From assembly GCF_036323495.1 (NCBI RefSeq), contig NZ_AP028947.1:1860001-1924000 (forward strand): a stretch of DNA of 64,000 bases, given 5' to 3'. Below are positions 24,356 to 32,313 of this stretch, in pieces. This DNA comes from Limnobacter thiooxidans (GTDB taxonomy: Bacteria; Pseudomonadota; Gammaproteobacteria; Burkholderiales; Burkholderiaceae_B). Position numbers and translations under genes: made by a program. Position 1 is the first letter of the stretch. The number at the start of each line of letters is the position of its first letter. Below the pieces are notes generated by a model that saw nothing but the letters and a program-made list of their open reading frames with translations, had not been told where the DNA came from and ran no database searches.

Positions 24356-24803
24356 AAGCCTGTTAGTTGTGAGTCTGTTTCTGCTCCCACCGCACCCAAT
24401 ACTTGCAGAACAAATCAAGTTTCTGAATGAACCTGTGCTTTATTTCGCAAACACCCACGACTTGACGGTAAACGAGGAAGCCCCATCTACACTGGAATCG
24501 TTTGTCAGAAACTGGTCTCAATTTGAAATTCTGGTCCCCAAAGATCAATTTCCAATTGACGCACCAAATTGTAAACAGACCGTGCAGATAAGATTCAAGG
24601 GAATAGAACCTCTCAACAACATGGCATCAGTTACTCAGAAAGCTCGATGGGATTTGTTGGAAAAAATCAGGAACAAAGTCGATAGAAACGTGGCGCCTTT
24701 GATTGTTGCAGTGGATACCAGCCGATACGTAAATCGGCTTGAAAATGGAAAGCTCAGATTGAGCTACTGCAATGTCTTCATTGACGAAATAAAGCTTCAA
24801 TGA
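24345..24803 (+). CDS. small exported protein, translationally coupled to the lysozyme-like gene
   Basis: A 152-residue protein with a signal peptide of about 21 residues (hydrophobic core followed by ILAEQ), so probably periplasmic. I do not recognise the family. The start ATG lies inside the upstream gene (overlap 24345-24355), so the two are made together. It contains two cysteines (in the APNCKQT and LSYCNVF regions) that could form a disulfide. The AT-rich composition matches its partner and differs from flanking genes, suggesting joint acquisition. An inhibitor or immunity role toward the partner is a guess from layout. Confidence 0.55.
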   Translation: MLNKSLLVVSLFLLPPHPILAEQIKFLNEPVLYFANTHDLTVNEEAPSTLESFVRNWSQFEILVPKDQFPIDAPNCKQTVQIRFKGIEPLNNMASVTQKARWDLLEKIRNKVDRNVAPLIVAVDTSRYVNRLENGKLRLSYCNVFIDEIKLQ

Positions 24804-24864
24804 GGTATCCCATCTCAATAAAGCAGGCAAATGACAGCGTGTTTGGTGTTGTAGTTCCTGATTT

Positions 24865-24905
24865 GCCAGGCGGCTAAAGCCGCTGGCGAAACCCGCTCCG
24901 GTTTC
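24865..24905. repeat. two adjacent hairpins between convergent genes
   Basis: GCCA-G-GCGGC-TAAA-GCCGC-TGGC (24865-24887) is directly followed by GAAACC-CGCTCC-GGTTTC (24888-24905). There is no T-run, so these are not classic terminators. They resemble REP-type palindromes in shape. Confidence 0.5.
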
Positions 24906-24939
24906 ATTGCGCACCTTGCACTGCGTGGACAACATGACT

Positions 24940-25866
24940 TCACCCCAACAACTCAATCCCCACCAGTTCCCGCGCGCAAACTTCACGCATCACCGCAACA
25001 AAATCTGCGGTGTAGTGCTTGCCTGCAATGGCTTTAGGCAAGGCTGCATACAGGGTTGATGTCAAACCCTTTCTACCCAAGGGAACCTGCGCCACATATC
25101 CCCGGTCCACGTAACCTTTCACAGCCCAGGCAGGCAAGGCCGACAGGCCGCGCTTGCTGGCCACCAACTGCAACAGGGCCACGGTCAGTTCGCTGCTGCG
25201 GCGTTTAACCTGCACACCGGCAGGTGTCAGGAAATGCTTGATAACATCGAGCATGTCGTCGGGCACCGGGTAGGTCAACAGGGTTTGGTCAGCGAAATCA
25301 GAGGGCTTCAGGTACGCACGCTTGGCCAGTTTTGAATCCACCGGCACCACGCCCACCATTTCAAAGCGAAACAGGGGAAAGGACACAATGCCCTCTTCTT
25401 CGCACAGCTCGGACACAATGGCCAGTTCAGCCTCACCCTTGTGCAGCAGGCCAACCGGGTCGGCGTGAAAACCCGACACGATGTCCAGCTCAACTTCCGG
25501 CCACCGGTTGCGGTACACGTCCATCGAGGGCATCAGCCAGTCAAAACAGGTGTGGCATTCCACAGCAACCCGCAAAGGGCCGCCAGCACCCTGCTTCATT
25601 TGAAGAATATCCAGCTCGGCTTGGTCAACTTGCCCAAGTACCTGCCCGGCCAATTGCAATAAACGCTGCCCCACCAGGCTGAAGCGGCTTTGCCCGCCCT
25701 GCTTGTACACCAGCTCTTCGCCAAACCATTCTTCAAGTGCCTTGACTTGATGCGACACCGCACTTTGGGTAATACACAGCACATCGGCAGCCCGGCTTAA
25801 GCTACCTGTCTGCTCAATTGCTTTCAATGTGCGCAGGTGGCGCAATTCAAGAATACTTTTCGACAT
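24940..25866 (-). CDS. metR: LysR-type regulator MetR
   Basis: A 308-residue LysR regulator of methionine synthesis genes. The N-terminus LELRHLRTLKAIEQTGSLSRAA with LCITQSAVSHQVKALE is characteristic of MetR, and VAVECHTCFDWLMP in the effector domain is the region seen in MetR proteins that sense homocysteine. It is divergent from metE with 93 bases between. A perfect TGAA-N5-TTCA site overlaps its start codon, consistent with autoregulation. Confidence 0.92.
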   Translation of the reverse strand: MSKSILELRHLRTLKAIEQTGSLSRAADVLCITQSAVSHQVKALEEWFGEELVYKQGGQSRFSLVGQRLLQLAGQVLGQVDQAELDILQMKQGAGGPLRVAVECHTCFDWLMPSMDVYRNRWPEVELDIVSGFHADPVGLLHKGEAELAIVSELCEEEGIVSFPLFRFEMVGVVPVDSKLAKRAYLKPSDFADQTLLTYPVPDDMLDVIKHFLTPAGVQVKRRSSELTVALLQLVASKRGLSALPAWAVKGYVDRGYVAQVPLGRKGLTSTLYAALPKAIAGKHYTADFVAVMREVCARELVGIELLG

Positions 25867-25910
25867 GAATTTTATTCACTATTTCTCGTAATATTATTCG
25901 TTTGAATAAT
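25866..25910 (+). promoter_or_regulatory. MetR box and adjacent palindrome in the metR-metE region
   Basis: TGAATTTTATTCA (25866-25878) fits the MetR consensus TGAA-N5-TTCA exactly and includes the first base of metR. ATTATTC-GTTT-GAATAAT (25893-25910) is a second perfect dyad closer to metE. Confidence 0.65.
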
Positions 25911-25924
25911 ACTACTCTTCAGCC

Positions 25925-25965
25925 GATCATGATGTTTTACTTGCGAAAGAACCGACATCATGATC
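25925..25965 (+). promoter_or_regulatory. 11-bp inverted repeat covering the metE start codon
   Basis: GATCATGATGT (25925-25935) and ACATCATGATC (25955-25965) are perfectly complementary. The metE ATG (25960-25962) is in the right arm and the weak GAAAGA ribosome site is in the 19-base loop. In RNA this would hide the start codon. Confidence 0.5.
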
Positions 25966-28338
25966 AAGACACACACATTGGGTTTTCCCAGAATTGGTGA
26001 GAACCGCGAACTCAAATTTGCACTGGAAGACTATTGGCGCGGGGACGCGAGCGAAGAAAGCCTGCAGGCTACCGCGTCCACCTTGCGCCTGAAGCACTGG
26101 AAAGCCCAAATAGATTCCGGGCTGGATTTCATCACTGTGGGCGATTTTTCCTTTTACGATCAAATGGCCGATCACATTCAACTGTTGGGCTGCGAACCAC
26201 AGCGCTTTGCGTTCGCCAATGAACAGGCTCCCTTGCAGCGCTATTTCACCATGGTGCGCGGAAAAGCTGAAAACCACGGTGGCTGCAACCACGCGCATGG
26301 TTCGAGCGCACATGGCTTACATCCACAAGAAACCCATGCACTTGAAATGACCAAGTGGTTCGACACGAATTACCACTACATGGTGCCGGAATTCAATGCG
26401 AGCACACAGTTCAAAGCACACGCCGGCAACTTGCTTGCACAACTTGAGCAAGCCAAAACACTGAACCACCCGGTCAAGGTCAGTTTGATTGGTCCACTGA
26501 CTTTCCTCTTCCTGGGAAAAAGCAAGCAGGCCGGGTTCGATCAACTGGATTTGCTGGATCAACTGCTGCCCGTGTATGGCCAAATTCTGAGCACCTTGAA
26601 GTTACAAGGCGTGGAATGGGTACAACTGGACGAACCGATTCTTGGGCTTGATTTGCCCGGCCCCTGGCTGGCCGCCTATGAGCGCAGTTACCTGCAATTG
26701 AAAACCAGTGGTGTCAAAATTTTGCTGGCCACCTACTTTTCAAGTACTCAGGGCCACACCAGCATCGCTTGCAAACTGCCGGTAGATGGCTTGCACGTGG
26801 ATTGTGTTCGTGCTGAAGAAGACCTGCCCCTCATCATTGACTGGTTGCCCAACTACAAGGTGTTGTCGCTGGGCATCGTGGATGGACGCAACATCTGGAA
26901 AACCGATTTGAACCCGGCTCTTCAGCACATTCTCAAGGCTTTTGATGCAGGCAAGGGCGAAGTGTGGATTGCGCCCAGTTGCTCGTTGTTGCATGTGCCA
27001 TACCGATTCAGCAATGACACCCGTGTGAATCTGCAGGTGTTGCCCTGGCTGGCCGGGGCCATTGAAAAACTGGAAGAAATTGAATTGCTGAAGCAGGCTG
27101 CCAAAAACCAATTGCAGGGAAAATCACTGACAGGTGCATTGGCCAATATCTGGAATACCCACCAGGACCTGGTGAAGCAGCGCAGGAACAGCCCTTTGTT
27201 GAACAACCCGGAGGTCAAAGCGAGAATAAGCAGCATTGCGCCCACAGCTGACCAGCGACACAGTGAATTCGCCGTGCGCCAACAGTTGCAACGGGAGCGA
27301 TTCAACTTGCCGGCCTACCCAACCACCACAATCGGCTCTTTTCCACAAACCAGGAACATTCGAAACCTGCGTGCCCGGTTCAGAACAGGCGAGATTGATG
27401 AAGCGACCTATTGGCAACACATCAGCCAGGAAATCCGCCAGGCCATCGACTTTCAGGAACGCATCGGTCTGGATGTACTTGTGCACGGTGAAGCCGAACG
27501 CAACGACATGGTGGAGTACTTCGGCGAGCAACTGGAAGGATTTACCTTCTCGGCCAATGGCTGGGTTCAAAGTTATGGCTCGCGGTGTGTCAAACCGCCG
27601 ATATTGTTTGGCGATGTAGCCCGCCCGAAACCCATGACAGTGGATGTGGCAGCCTTTGCACAAAGCTTGAGCGAAAAGCCGGTGAAAGGCATGCTGACAG
27701 GACCAGTGACGATTCTTCAGTGGAGCTTCGTGCGCAACGACCAGGCACGTGCAACCACCGCGCTGCAAATTGCTTACGCCATTCGGGACGAAGTGGCCGA
27801 TCTTGAGCAGGCGGGCATTGGCATGATTCAAATTGACGAGCCTGCCTACCGGGAAGGCCTGCCGCTGCGCAAAGCCCGCTGGAACGACTACCTTGAGTGG
27901 GCCAGCAAGGCATTTCGCATTTCGGCCAGCCCGGTTCGGGACGACACGCAGATTCACACCCACATGTGCTATTCGGAATTCAATGACATTCTGCCGGCCA
28001 TCGCGGCAATGGATGCGGACGTGATCACCATCGAAACCAGCCGTTCCGACATGGAGTTGCTGCGTGGCTTTGGTGAATTCGATTATCCCAATGAAATTGG
28101 CCCGGGCGTGTACGACATTCATTCCCCCCGCGTGCCCAAGCAGGCAGAAATTGTTCGCCTGATCAGAAAGGCTGCGCAGGTTATTCCACCGGAAAATCTG
28201 TGGGTCAACCCGGATTGTGGCTTGAAAACGCGAGGCTGGGAGGAAACGGAGGCAGCACTCACAGTCATGGTGAAAGCCACCGAGCAGTTGCGCTGCGAAC
28301 TTGAGACTCAAAACAAGGCTGAAAAAACTGCAGCATAA
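25960..28338 (+). CDS. metE: cobalamin-independent methionine synthase
   Basis: 5-methyltetrahydropteroyltriglutamate-homocysteine methyltransferase, the last step of methionine synthesis, without vitamin B12. At 792 residues it is slightly longer than the Escherichia coli enzyme (753). The N-terminal half begins [14 protein letters not shown]; the C-terminal catalytic half has [19 protein letters not shown], the zinc-binding HTHMCYSEF and NPDCGLKTR. The divergent metR gene and MetR box indicate homocysteine-responsive control. A possible start-codon hairpin adds a second layer. Confidence 0.95.
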   Translation: MIKTHTLGFPRIGENRELKFALEDYWRGDASEESLQATASTLRLKHWKAQIDSGLDFITVGDFSFYDQMADHIQLLGCEPQRFAFANEQAPLQRYFTMVRGKAENHGGCNHAHGSSAHGLHPQETHALEMTKWFDTNYHYMVPEFNASTQFKAHAGNLLAQLEQAKTLNHPVKVSLIGPLTFLFLGKSKQAGFDQLDLLDQLLPVYGQILSTLKLQGVEWVQLDEPILGLDLPGPWLAAYERSYLQLKTSGVKILLATYFSSTQGHTSIACKLPVDGLHVDCVRAEEDLPLIIDWLPNYKVLSLGIVDGRNIWKTDLNPALQHILKAFDAGKGEVWIAPSCSLLHVPYRFSNDTRVNLQVLPWLAGAIEKLEEIELLKQAAKNQLQGKSLTGALANIWNTHQDLVKQRRNSPLLNNPEVKARISSIAPTADQRHSEFAVRQQLQRERFNLPAYPTTTIGSFPQTRNIRNLRARFRTGEIDEATYWQHISQEIRQAIDFQERIGLDVLVHGEAERNDMVEYFGEQLEGFTFSANGWVQSYGSRCVKPPILFGDVARPKPMTVDVAAFAQSLSEKPVKGMLTGPVTILQWSFVRNDQARATTALQIAYAIRDEVADLEQAGIGMIQIDEPAYREGLPLRKARWNDYLEWASKAFRISASPVRDDTQIHTHMCYSEFNDILPAIAAMDADVITIETSRSDMELLRGFGEFDYPNEIGPGVYDIHSPRVPKQAEIVRLIRKAAQVIPPENLWVNPDCGLKTRGWEETEAALTVMVKATEQLRCELETQNKAEKTAA

Positions 28339-28348
28339 TTGCTGCGAT

Positions 28349-28364
28349 GGGGGCCAAAACCCCC
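28349..28364 (+). terminator. weak hairpin after metE
   Basis: GGGGG (28349-28353) and CCCCC (28360-28364) pair around CCAAAA. No T-run follows, so termination would need Rho or be partial. Confidence 0.3.
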
Positions 28365-28418
28365 GGGGCCACGGGAAAATAGGACGAATAACACCTACTT
28401 TCCCGGAGACCCCACACC

Positions 28419-29612
28419 ATGAACCACGACCCCATCGTGATCGTATCGGCCGCGCGCACCCCCATGGGCGGCTTTCAAGGCAGCATGTCCGGCTTTACAG
28501 CCGCTGAGCTGGGTGCACATGCCATTCAGCAAGTCGTACTGCGCGCCGGCCACCCTACCCTGTCTGAAAAAGTCGATGAAGTCATCATGGGTTGCGTGTT
28601 GCCCGCAGGCCAGGGGCAAGCGCCTGCACGCCAGGCTGCACTGACTGCCGGGCTTCCCTTGAGCAGCGCCTGCACCACCATCAACAAAATGTGCGGTTCC
28701 GGCATGAAAGCCATCATGATGGCGCATGACAGCCTGCTGGCGGGCAGTACCAACGTGGCTGTGGCCGGCGGCATGGAAAGCATGAGCAATGCCCCCTACC
28801 TGCTGCCCAAGGCACGGGGCGGCATGCGCATGGGCCATGGACAGGTGATGGACCACATGTTCCTGGACGGCCTTGAAGATGCGTATGAAAAAGGTCGCCT
28901 GATGGGCACCTTCGCCGAAGAATGCGCCGACCAATACAGTTTCACCCGGCAGGCCCAGGACGAATTCGCTATTCGTTCGCTGGCACGCGCCAAACAGGCC
29001 ACGGAAGACGGCAGCTTTCAATGGGAAATTGCCCCGATAGAAGTGCCCAATCGCAAAGGCGTGGAACTTGTCAGCACCGATGAGCAACCCCTGAAAGCAG
29101 ACCCTGCCAAGATACCCACGTTGAAGCCGGCGTTTCGTAGAGAGGGGGGAACGGTTACTGCAGCCAACAGTTCATCCATTTCCGACGGAGCAGCGGCCGT
29201 GGTACTGATGAAACAAAGCCAAGCAGAGAAGTTGGGCTTGACCCCATTGGCGCGCATACTGGGACACAGCACCCACGCACAAAAGCCCAGCCTGTTTACC
29301 ACGGCACCAGTTGGTGCGTTACAACGGCTGTTTGAAAAAACAGGGCTGAACGCAGCCTCCGTGGATCTGTTTGAAATCAACGAAGCCTTTGCCGTGGTCA
29401 CCATGGCGGCCATGGCCGACCTTCATTTGCCAGCGGACAAAGTCAACATTCATGGGGGTGCCTGCGCACTGGGCCACCCAATTGGTGCCAGTGGTGCGCG
29501 CATTGTGTGCACGCTGATTGGCGCGTTGAAAAAAACAGGTGGAAAAACTGGCGTGGCTGCCTTGTGTATTGGTGGTGGCGAAGCCACGGCCCTGGCGATT
29601 GAATTGATCTAA
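28419..29612 (+). CDS. acetyl-CoA C-acetyltransferase (thiolase)
   Basis: A 397-residue biosynthetic-type thiolase condensing two acetyl-CoA to acetoacetyl-CoA, or the reverse. The acyl-accepting C92 is in NKMCGSGMKA, H353 in ALGHPIGASGAR and the second catalytic cysteine C383 in CIGGGEAT; NEAFA lies at about 321. It could serve polyhydroxybutyrate, ketone-body or fatty-acid metabolism; no phaB or phaC is adjacent to decide. It is preceded by a GGAG ribosome site and followed closely by the Kef-type gene. Confidence 0.92.
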   Translation: MNHDPIVIVSAARTPMGGFQGSMSGFTAAELGAHAIQQVVLRAGHPTLSEKVDEVIMGCVLPAGQGQAPARQAALTAGLPLSSACTTINKMCGSGMKAIMMAHDSLLAGSTNVAVAGGMESMSNAPYLLPKARGGMRMGHGQVMDHMFLDGLEDAYEKGRLMGTFAEECADQYSFTRQAQDEFAIRSLARAKQATEDGSFQWEIAPIEVPNRKGVELVSTDEQPLKADPAKIPTLKPAFRREGGTVTAANSSSISDGAAAVVLMKQSQAEKLGLTPLARILGHSTHAQKPSLFTTAPVGALQRLFEKTGLNAASVDLFEINEAFAVVTMAAMADLHLPADKVNIHGGACALGHPIGASGARIVCTLIGALKKTGGKTGVAALCIGGGEATALAIELI

Positions 29613-29630
29613 AAAAACGAGAGACGCTAC

Positions 29631-31391
29631 ATGGAAAGTGTTGTTTACTTTTTGCTGGCCGCCGCCCTGGCTGTGCCCTTGTTCAAGAAATTGGGCCTGG
29701 GTGCAATTCTGGGCTACCTGGTAGCCGGCGTGGTCATCGGCCCTGAAATCCTGGGGCTGATCGACGACCCTGAAAAGGTACTTCATTTTTCTGAAATTGG
29801 CGTCATCCTGTTGCTGTTCGTCATCGGTCTGGAGCTGGAGCCTGCGAAACTGTGGGCCATGCGGGCGCAGGTGTTGCTGCTGGGCTCAGGCCAGTTGTTG
29901 ATCACGGCAGGCATCATTTATGGCGTGCTGGCCTACCTGTTTGAAATGAACAGCAATGCCGCCTTGGTTATCGCCCTGGCATTGGGCCTTTCGTCCACTG
30001 CCTTTGCCATTCAGTTGATGGCGGACAAGGGTATTTTGGGTAATGAAGACGGCCGGCGCGGCTTTTCCATTCTGCTGTTTCAAGACCTGGCCGTGGTACC
30101 CATCCTGTTCGTGGTCCAGGCCATGGCACCCGTCGAGCCGGACACCGACCCCAACCAATGGTGGTTGGCACCGGTAGCTGTGTTGGGCCTGATCGTTTTT
30201 GCGCGCTTTCTGATCAACCCAGCCTTGAATTTCCTGTCTCGCTATGGTGGCCGCGAAATCATGACTGTGGTCACCCTGCTGATTGTATTGGGCTCGGCCG
30301 TGGTGATGGAACATGCGAATTTGTCCATGGGCCTGGGTGCTTTCATGGCGGGCATGATGTTGGCCAATTCTTCGTTTCGTCACCAGCTTGAGGCAGACGT
30401 TGAACCATTCAAGGGCTTGAGCCTCGGCCTGTTTTTCATATCAATCGGCATGACCCTTGATTTCGCCTTGCTGGTAGATTCACCACTGACGGTGATGTTC
30501 GGTACGCTCGGCCTGATGGCGCTCAAGGCAGTGGTCATCATTGGCCTGGTGATGTTGGCGGGGGTGCCCTTTCCACGCGGCTTGATGCTGGGCTTGATGC
30601 TGTGCCAAGGCGGCGAATTCGGTTTCGTGATCATGGCACAAGCCATGGAATTGAAGCTGCTCGGCGAAGGCACGTCGGGCATGGTGAACCTGATGATTGG
30701 CATTTCAATGGCACTGACAGCCCCTGCAGTGCTGTGGTTTGACAAATTCACCGACAAGCAGATTGCAAAAGCGCCTCAAAACCTGCAGAAGTTTGACGCA
30801 CAGGAATCGGAAGCGCTGATATTGGGTTTTGGTCGATTCGGACAGGTTACCGGCCGTATTCTGGCGGCCAATCAAATTCACTTCACTGCACTGGACAAGA
30901 ATGCAGACCACATTGAGTTTGTAAAGAAATTCGGCAACAAGGTGTATTACGGCGACGCTTCCCGCAGCGAAGTGCTTGAAGCCGCTGGCATTTCAAAAGT
31001 ACGCACTGTGATTGTGGCCATTGACGATGCCACCATGACGCAAAGCATCGTCGAGTTTATTGTTCATCACTACCCAAAAATCACGGTCATTGCCCGCGCC
31101 CACAACCGGAATGATTATTTGGCCTTGAAAGCAGCCGGTGCACATTCGGTGGTTCGAGAGGTGTTTGCTGGCGCACTGGAAGCAGCAACCGAAGCCCTTC
31201 ACGCCTTGGGTTACAGCGACGGCCAAGCCATGCAAAAAGCGGAAGCGTTCAAATTGCACGATGAAGGTTTGTTGAAAAAGCAGGCCAAGGTATTGGGTGA
31301 CAGCGAAAAGGTCATCGAAATTGGTCGACAGGGCCGCGAAGAACTGGAAGCGATTTTCCAGCAAGACAAACAGGTAACAAGCAGAAGCTGA
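29631..31391 (+). CDS. CPA2-type monovalent cation/proton antiporter (Kef-like)
   Basis: A 586-residue inner-membrane transporter. About twelve hydrophobic segments fill residues 1-380, including GYLVAGVVIGPEILG and LGLSSTAFAIQLM. A TrkA-N nucleotide-binding domain starts near 393 with LGFGRFGQVTGRIL. This resembles glutathione-gated potassium efflux systems KefB/KefC; the ancillary KefF/KefG subunit is not present nearby. The stop is one base before the start of an MscS-type channel gene, so the two are cotranslated, which suggests a shared role in osmotic or electrophile stress. Confidence 0.88.
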   Translation: MESVVYFLLAAALAVPLFKKLGLGAILGYLVAGVVIGPEILGLIDDPEKVLHFSEIGVILLLFVIGLELEPAKLWAMRAQVLLLGSGQLLITAGIIYGVLAYLFEMNSNAALVIALALGLSSTAFAIQLMADKGILGNEDGRRGFSILLFQDLAVVPILFVVQAMAPVEPDTDPNQWWLAPVAVLGLIVFARFLINPALNFLSRYGGREIMTVVTLLIVLGSAVVMEHANLSMGLGAFMAGMMLANSSFRHQLEADVEPFKGLSLGLFFISIGMTLDFALLVDSPLTVMFGTLGLMALKAVVIIGLVMLAGVPFPRGLMLGLMLCQGGEFGFVIMAQAMELKLLGEGTSGMVNLMIGISMALTAPAVLWFDKFTDKQIAKAPQNLQKFDAQESEALILGFGRFGQVTGRILAANQIHFTALDKNADHIEFVKKFGNKVYYGDASRSEVLEAAGISKVRTVIVAIDDATMTQSIVEFIVHHYPKITVIARAHNRNDYLALKAAGAHSVVREVFAGALEAATEALHALGYSDGQAMQKAEAFKLHDEGLLKKQAKVLGDSEKVIEIGRQGREELEAIFQQDKQVTSRS

Positions 31392-31392
31392 C

Positions 31393-32313
31393 ATGGAATT
31401 TATACAATTTTTCAAGGATCTTGAACCCGCTGTTGAACAGGTCTTTACTTTTCTGGAAGGCCGCCTGGGCAAATTGATCCTGTCTGTGACTTTGCTCATG
31501 CTGGCTACGCTGGTGAACCGGTTCATGCACTGGCGGCTGTTGAAGGAAACGCGGGCAGTACAGCCACAAACAGGAAATTTCCGCGCAACCTGGGTACGCC
31601 GCAAGAACATTGTCTGGGTCACCGCCCTGCTGCTGGTACTGGCTTTGTGGTCAGGACAAATCACAGGGTTTCTGATTTCACTGGCTGCAATTGGCGGTGC
31701 CTTGCTGATTGTCAGCAAGGAATTCATTTTGTGCCTGTGGGGTGCCCTGATCATTTCGCTGAACAAAAGCCTGCGAATTGGCAGCACCATCGAAGTGGGC
31801 CAGTTCACAGGGCAGCTGGTGAATACCGGGTTTGTTACTTTCGAGCTGGCTGAAATCGGCCCCTCGAAAAAGCAGACAGGCAGGCTGTTGTCATTGCCAA
31901 ACAGCCTTGTTTTTACACAGGCCATGAAGAACCTTTCGGTGTATGGCTCTTATGGCATTCACTTGATTGATTTCAATTTTGACAAGTTTGTGAAAATACA
32001 AACCGCAGAAACCCTGGCATTGCGCCTGGCCAATGAAGCTGGCAAACACTGGATCGAAGAAGCGGAAAGACATTTCACAGCCGTGGAACGCGACAACTTT
32101 GTTGATTTGCCCAAGGCCAGGCCCGAAGTGTTCTGGGCTAGCGTGGACGAAAAATGCCTTCGCATGACCTTGCGGTTTGCCTGCCCATTGAGCAAACGCG
32201 GCCATCTTGAGAAATCAATCGTCAAGCGATTCTGGGTGGAGTATGTCGAACTGGTGCCACATGTGCCGGCGGGCGCAAGCAATCAGCAAGTGGCAGATTC
32301 GACGATTTCCTGA
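31393..32313 (+). CDS. MscS-type mechanosensitive ion channel protein
   Basis: A 306-residue membrane protein with three or four hydrophobic segments in residues 25-135, then a soluble MscS-like beta domain (GSTIEVGQFTGQLVNTGF followed by RLLSLPNSLVF). The pore-helix region (SLAAIGGALLIVSKEFILCLWGALI) fits a small MscS channel relieving turgor on hypo-osmotic shock. It starts one base after the Kef-like stop. The last 31 bases overlap the end of the convergent GGDEF-EAL gene. Confidence 0.82.
   Translation: MEFIQFFKDLEPAVEQVFTFLEGRLGKLILSVTLLMLATLVNRFMHWRLLKETRAVQPQTGNFRATWVRRKNIVWVTALLLVLALWSGQITGFLISLAAIGGALLIVSKEFILCLWGALIISLNKSLRIGSTIEVGQFTGQLVNTGFVTFELAEIGPSKKQTGRLLSLPNSLVFTQAMKNLSVYGSYGIHLIDFNFDKFVKIQTAETLALRLANEAGKHWIEEAERHFTAVERDNFVDLPKARPEVFWASVDEKCLRMTLRFACPLSKRGHLEKSIVKRFWVEYVELVPHVPAGASNQQVADSTIS

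Noticed and set aside
27124..28311. 395-codon minus-strand ORF within metE
   Set aside because: Shadow of metE on the opposite strand; no ribosome site and no domain pattern.
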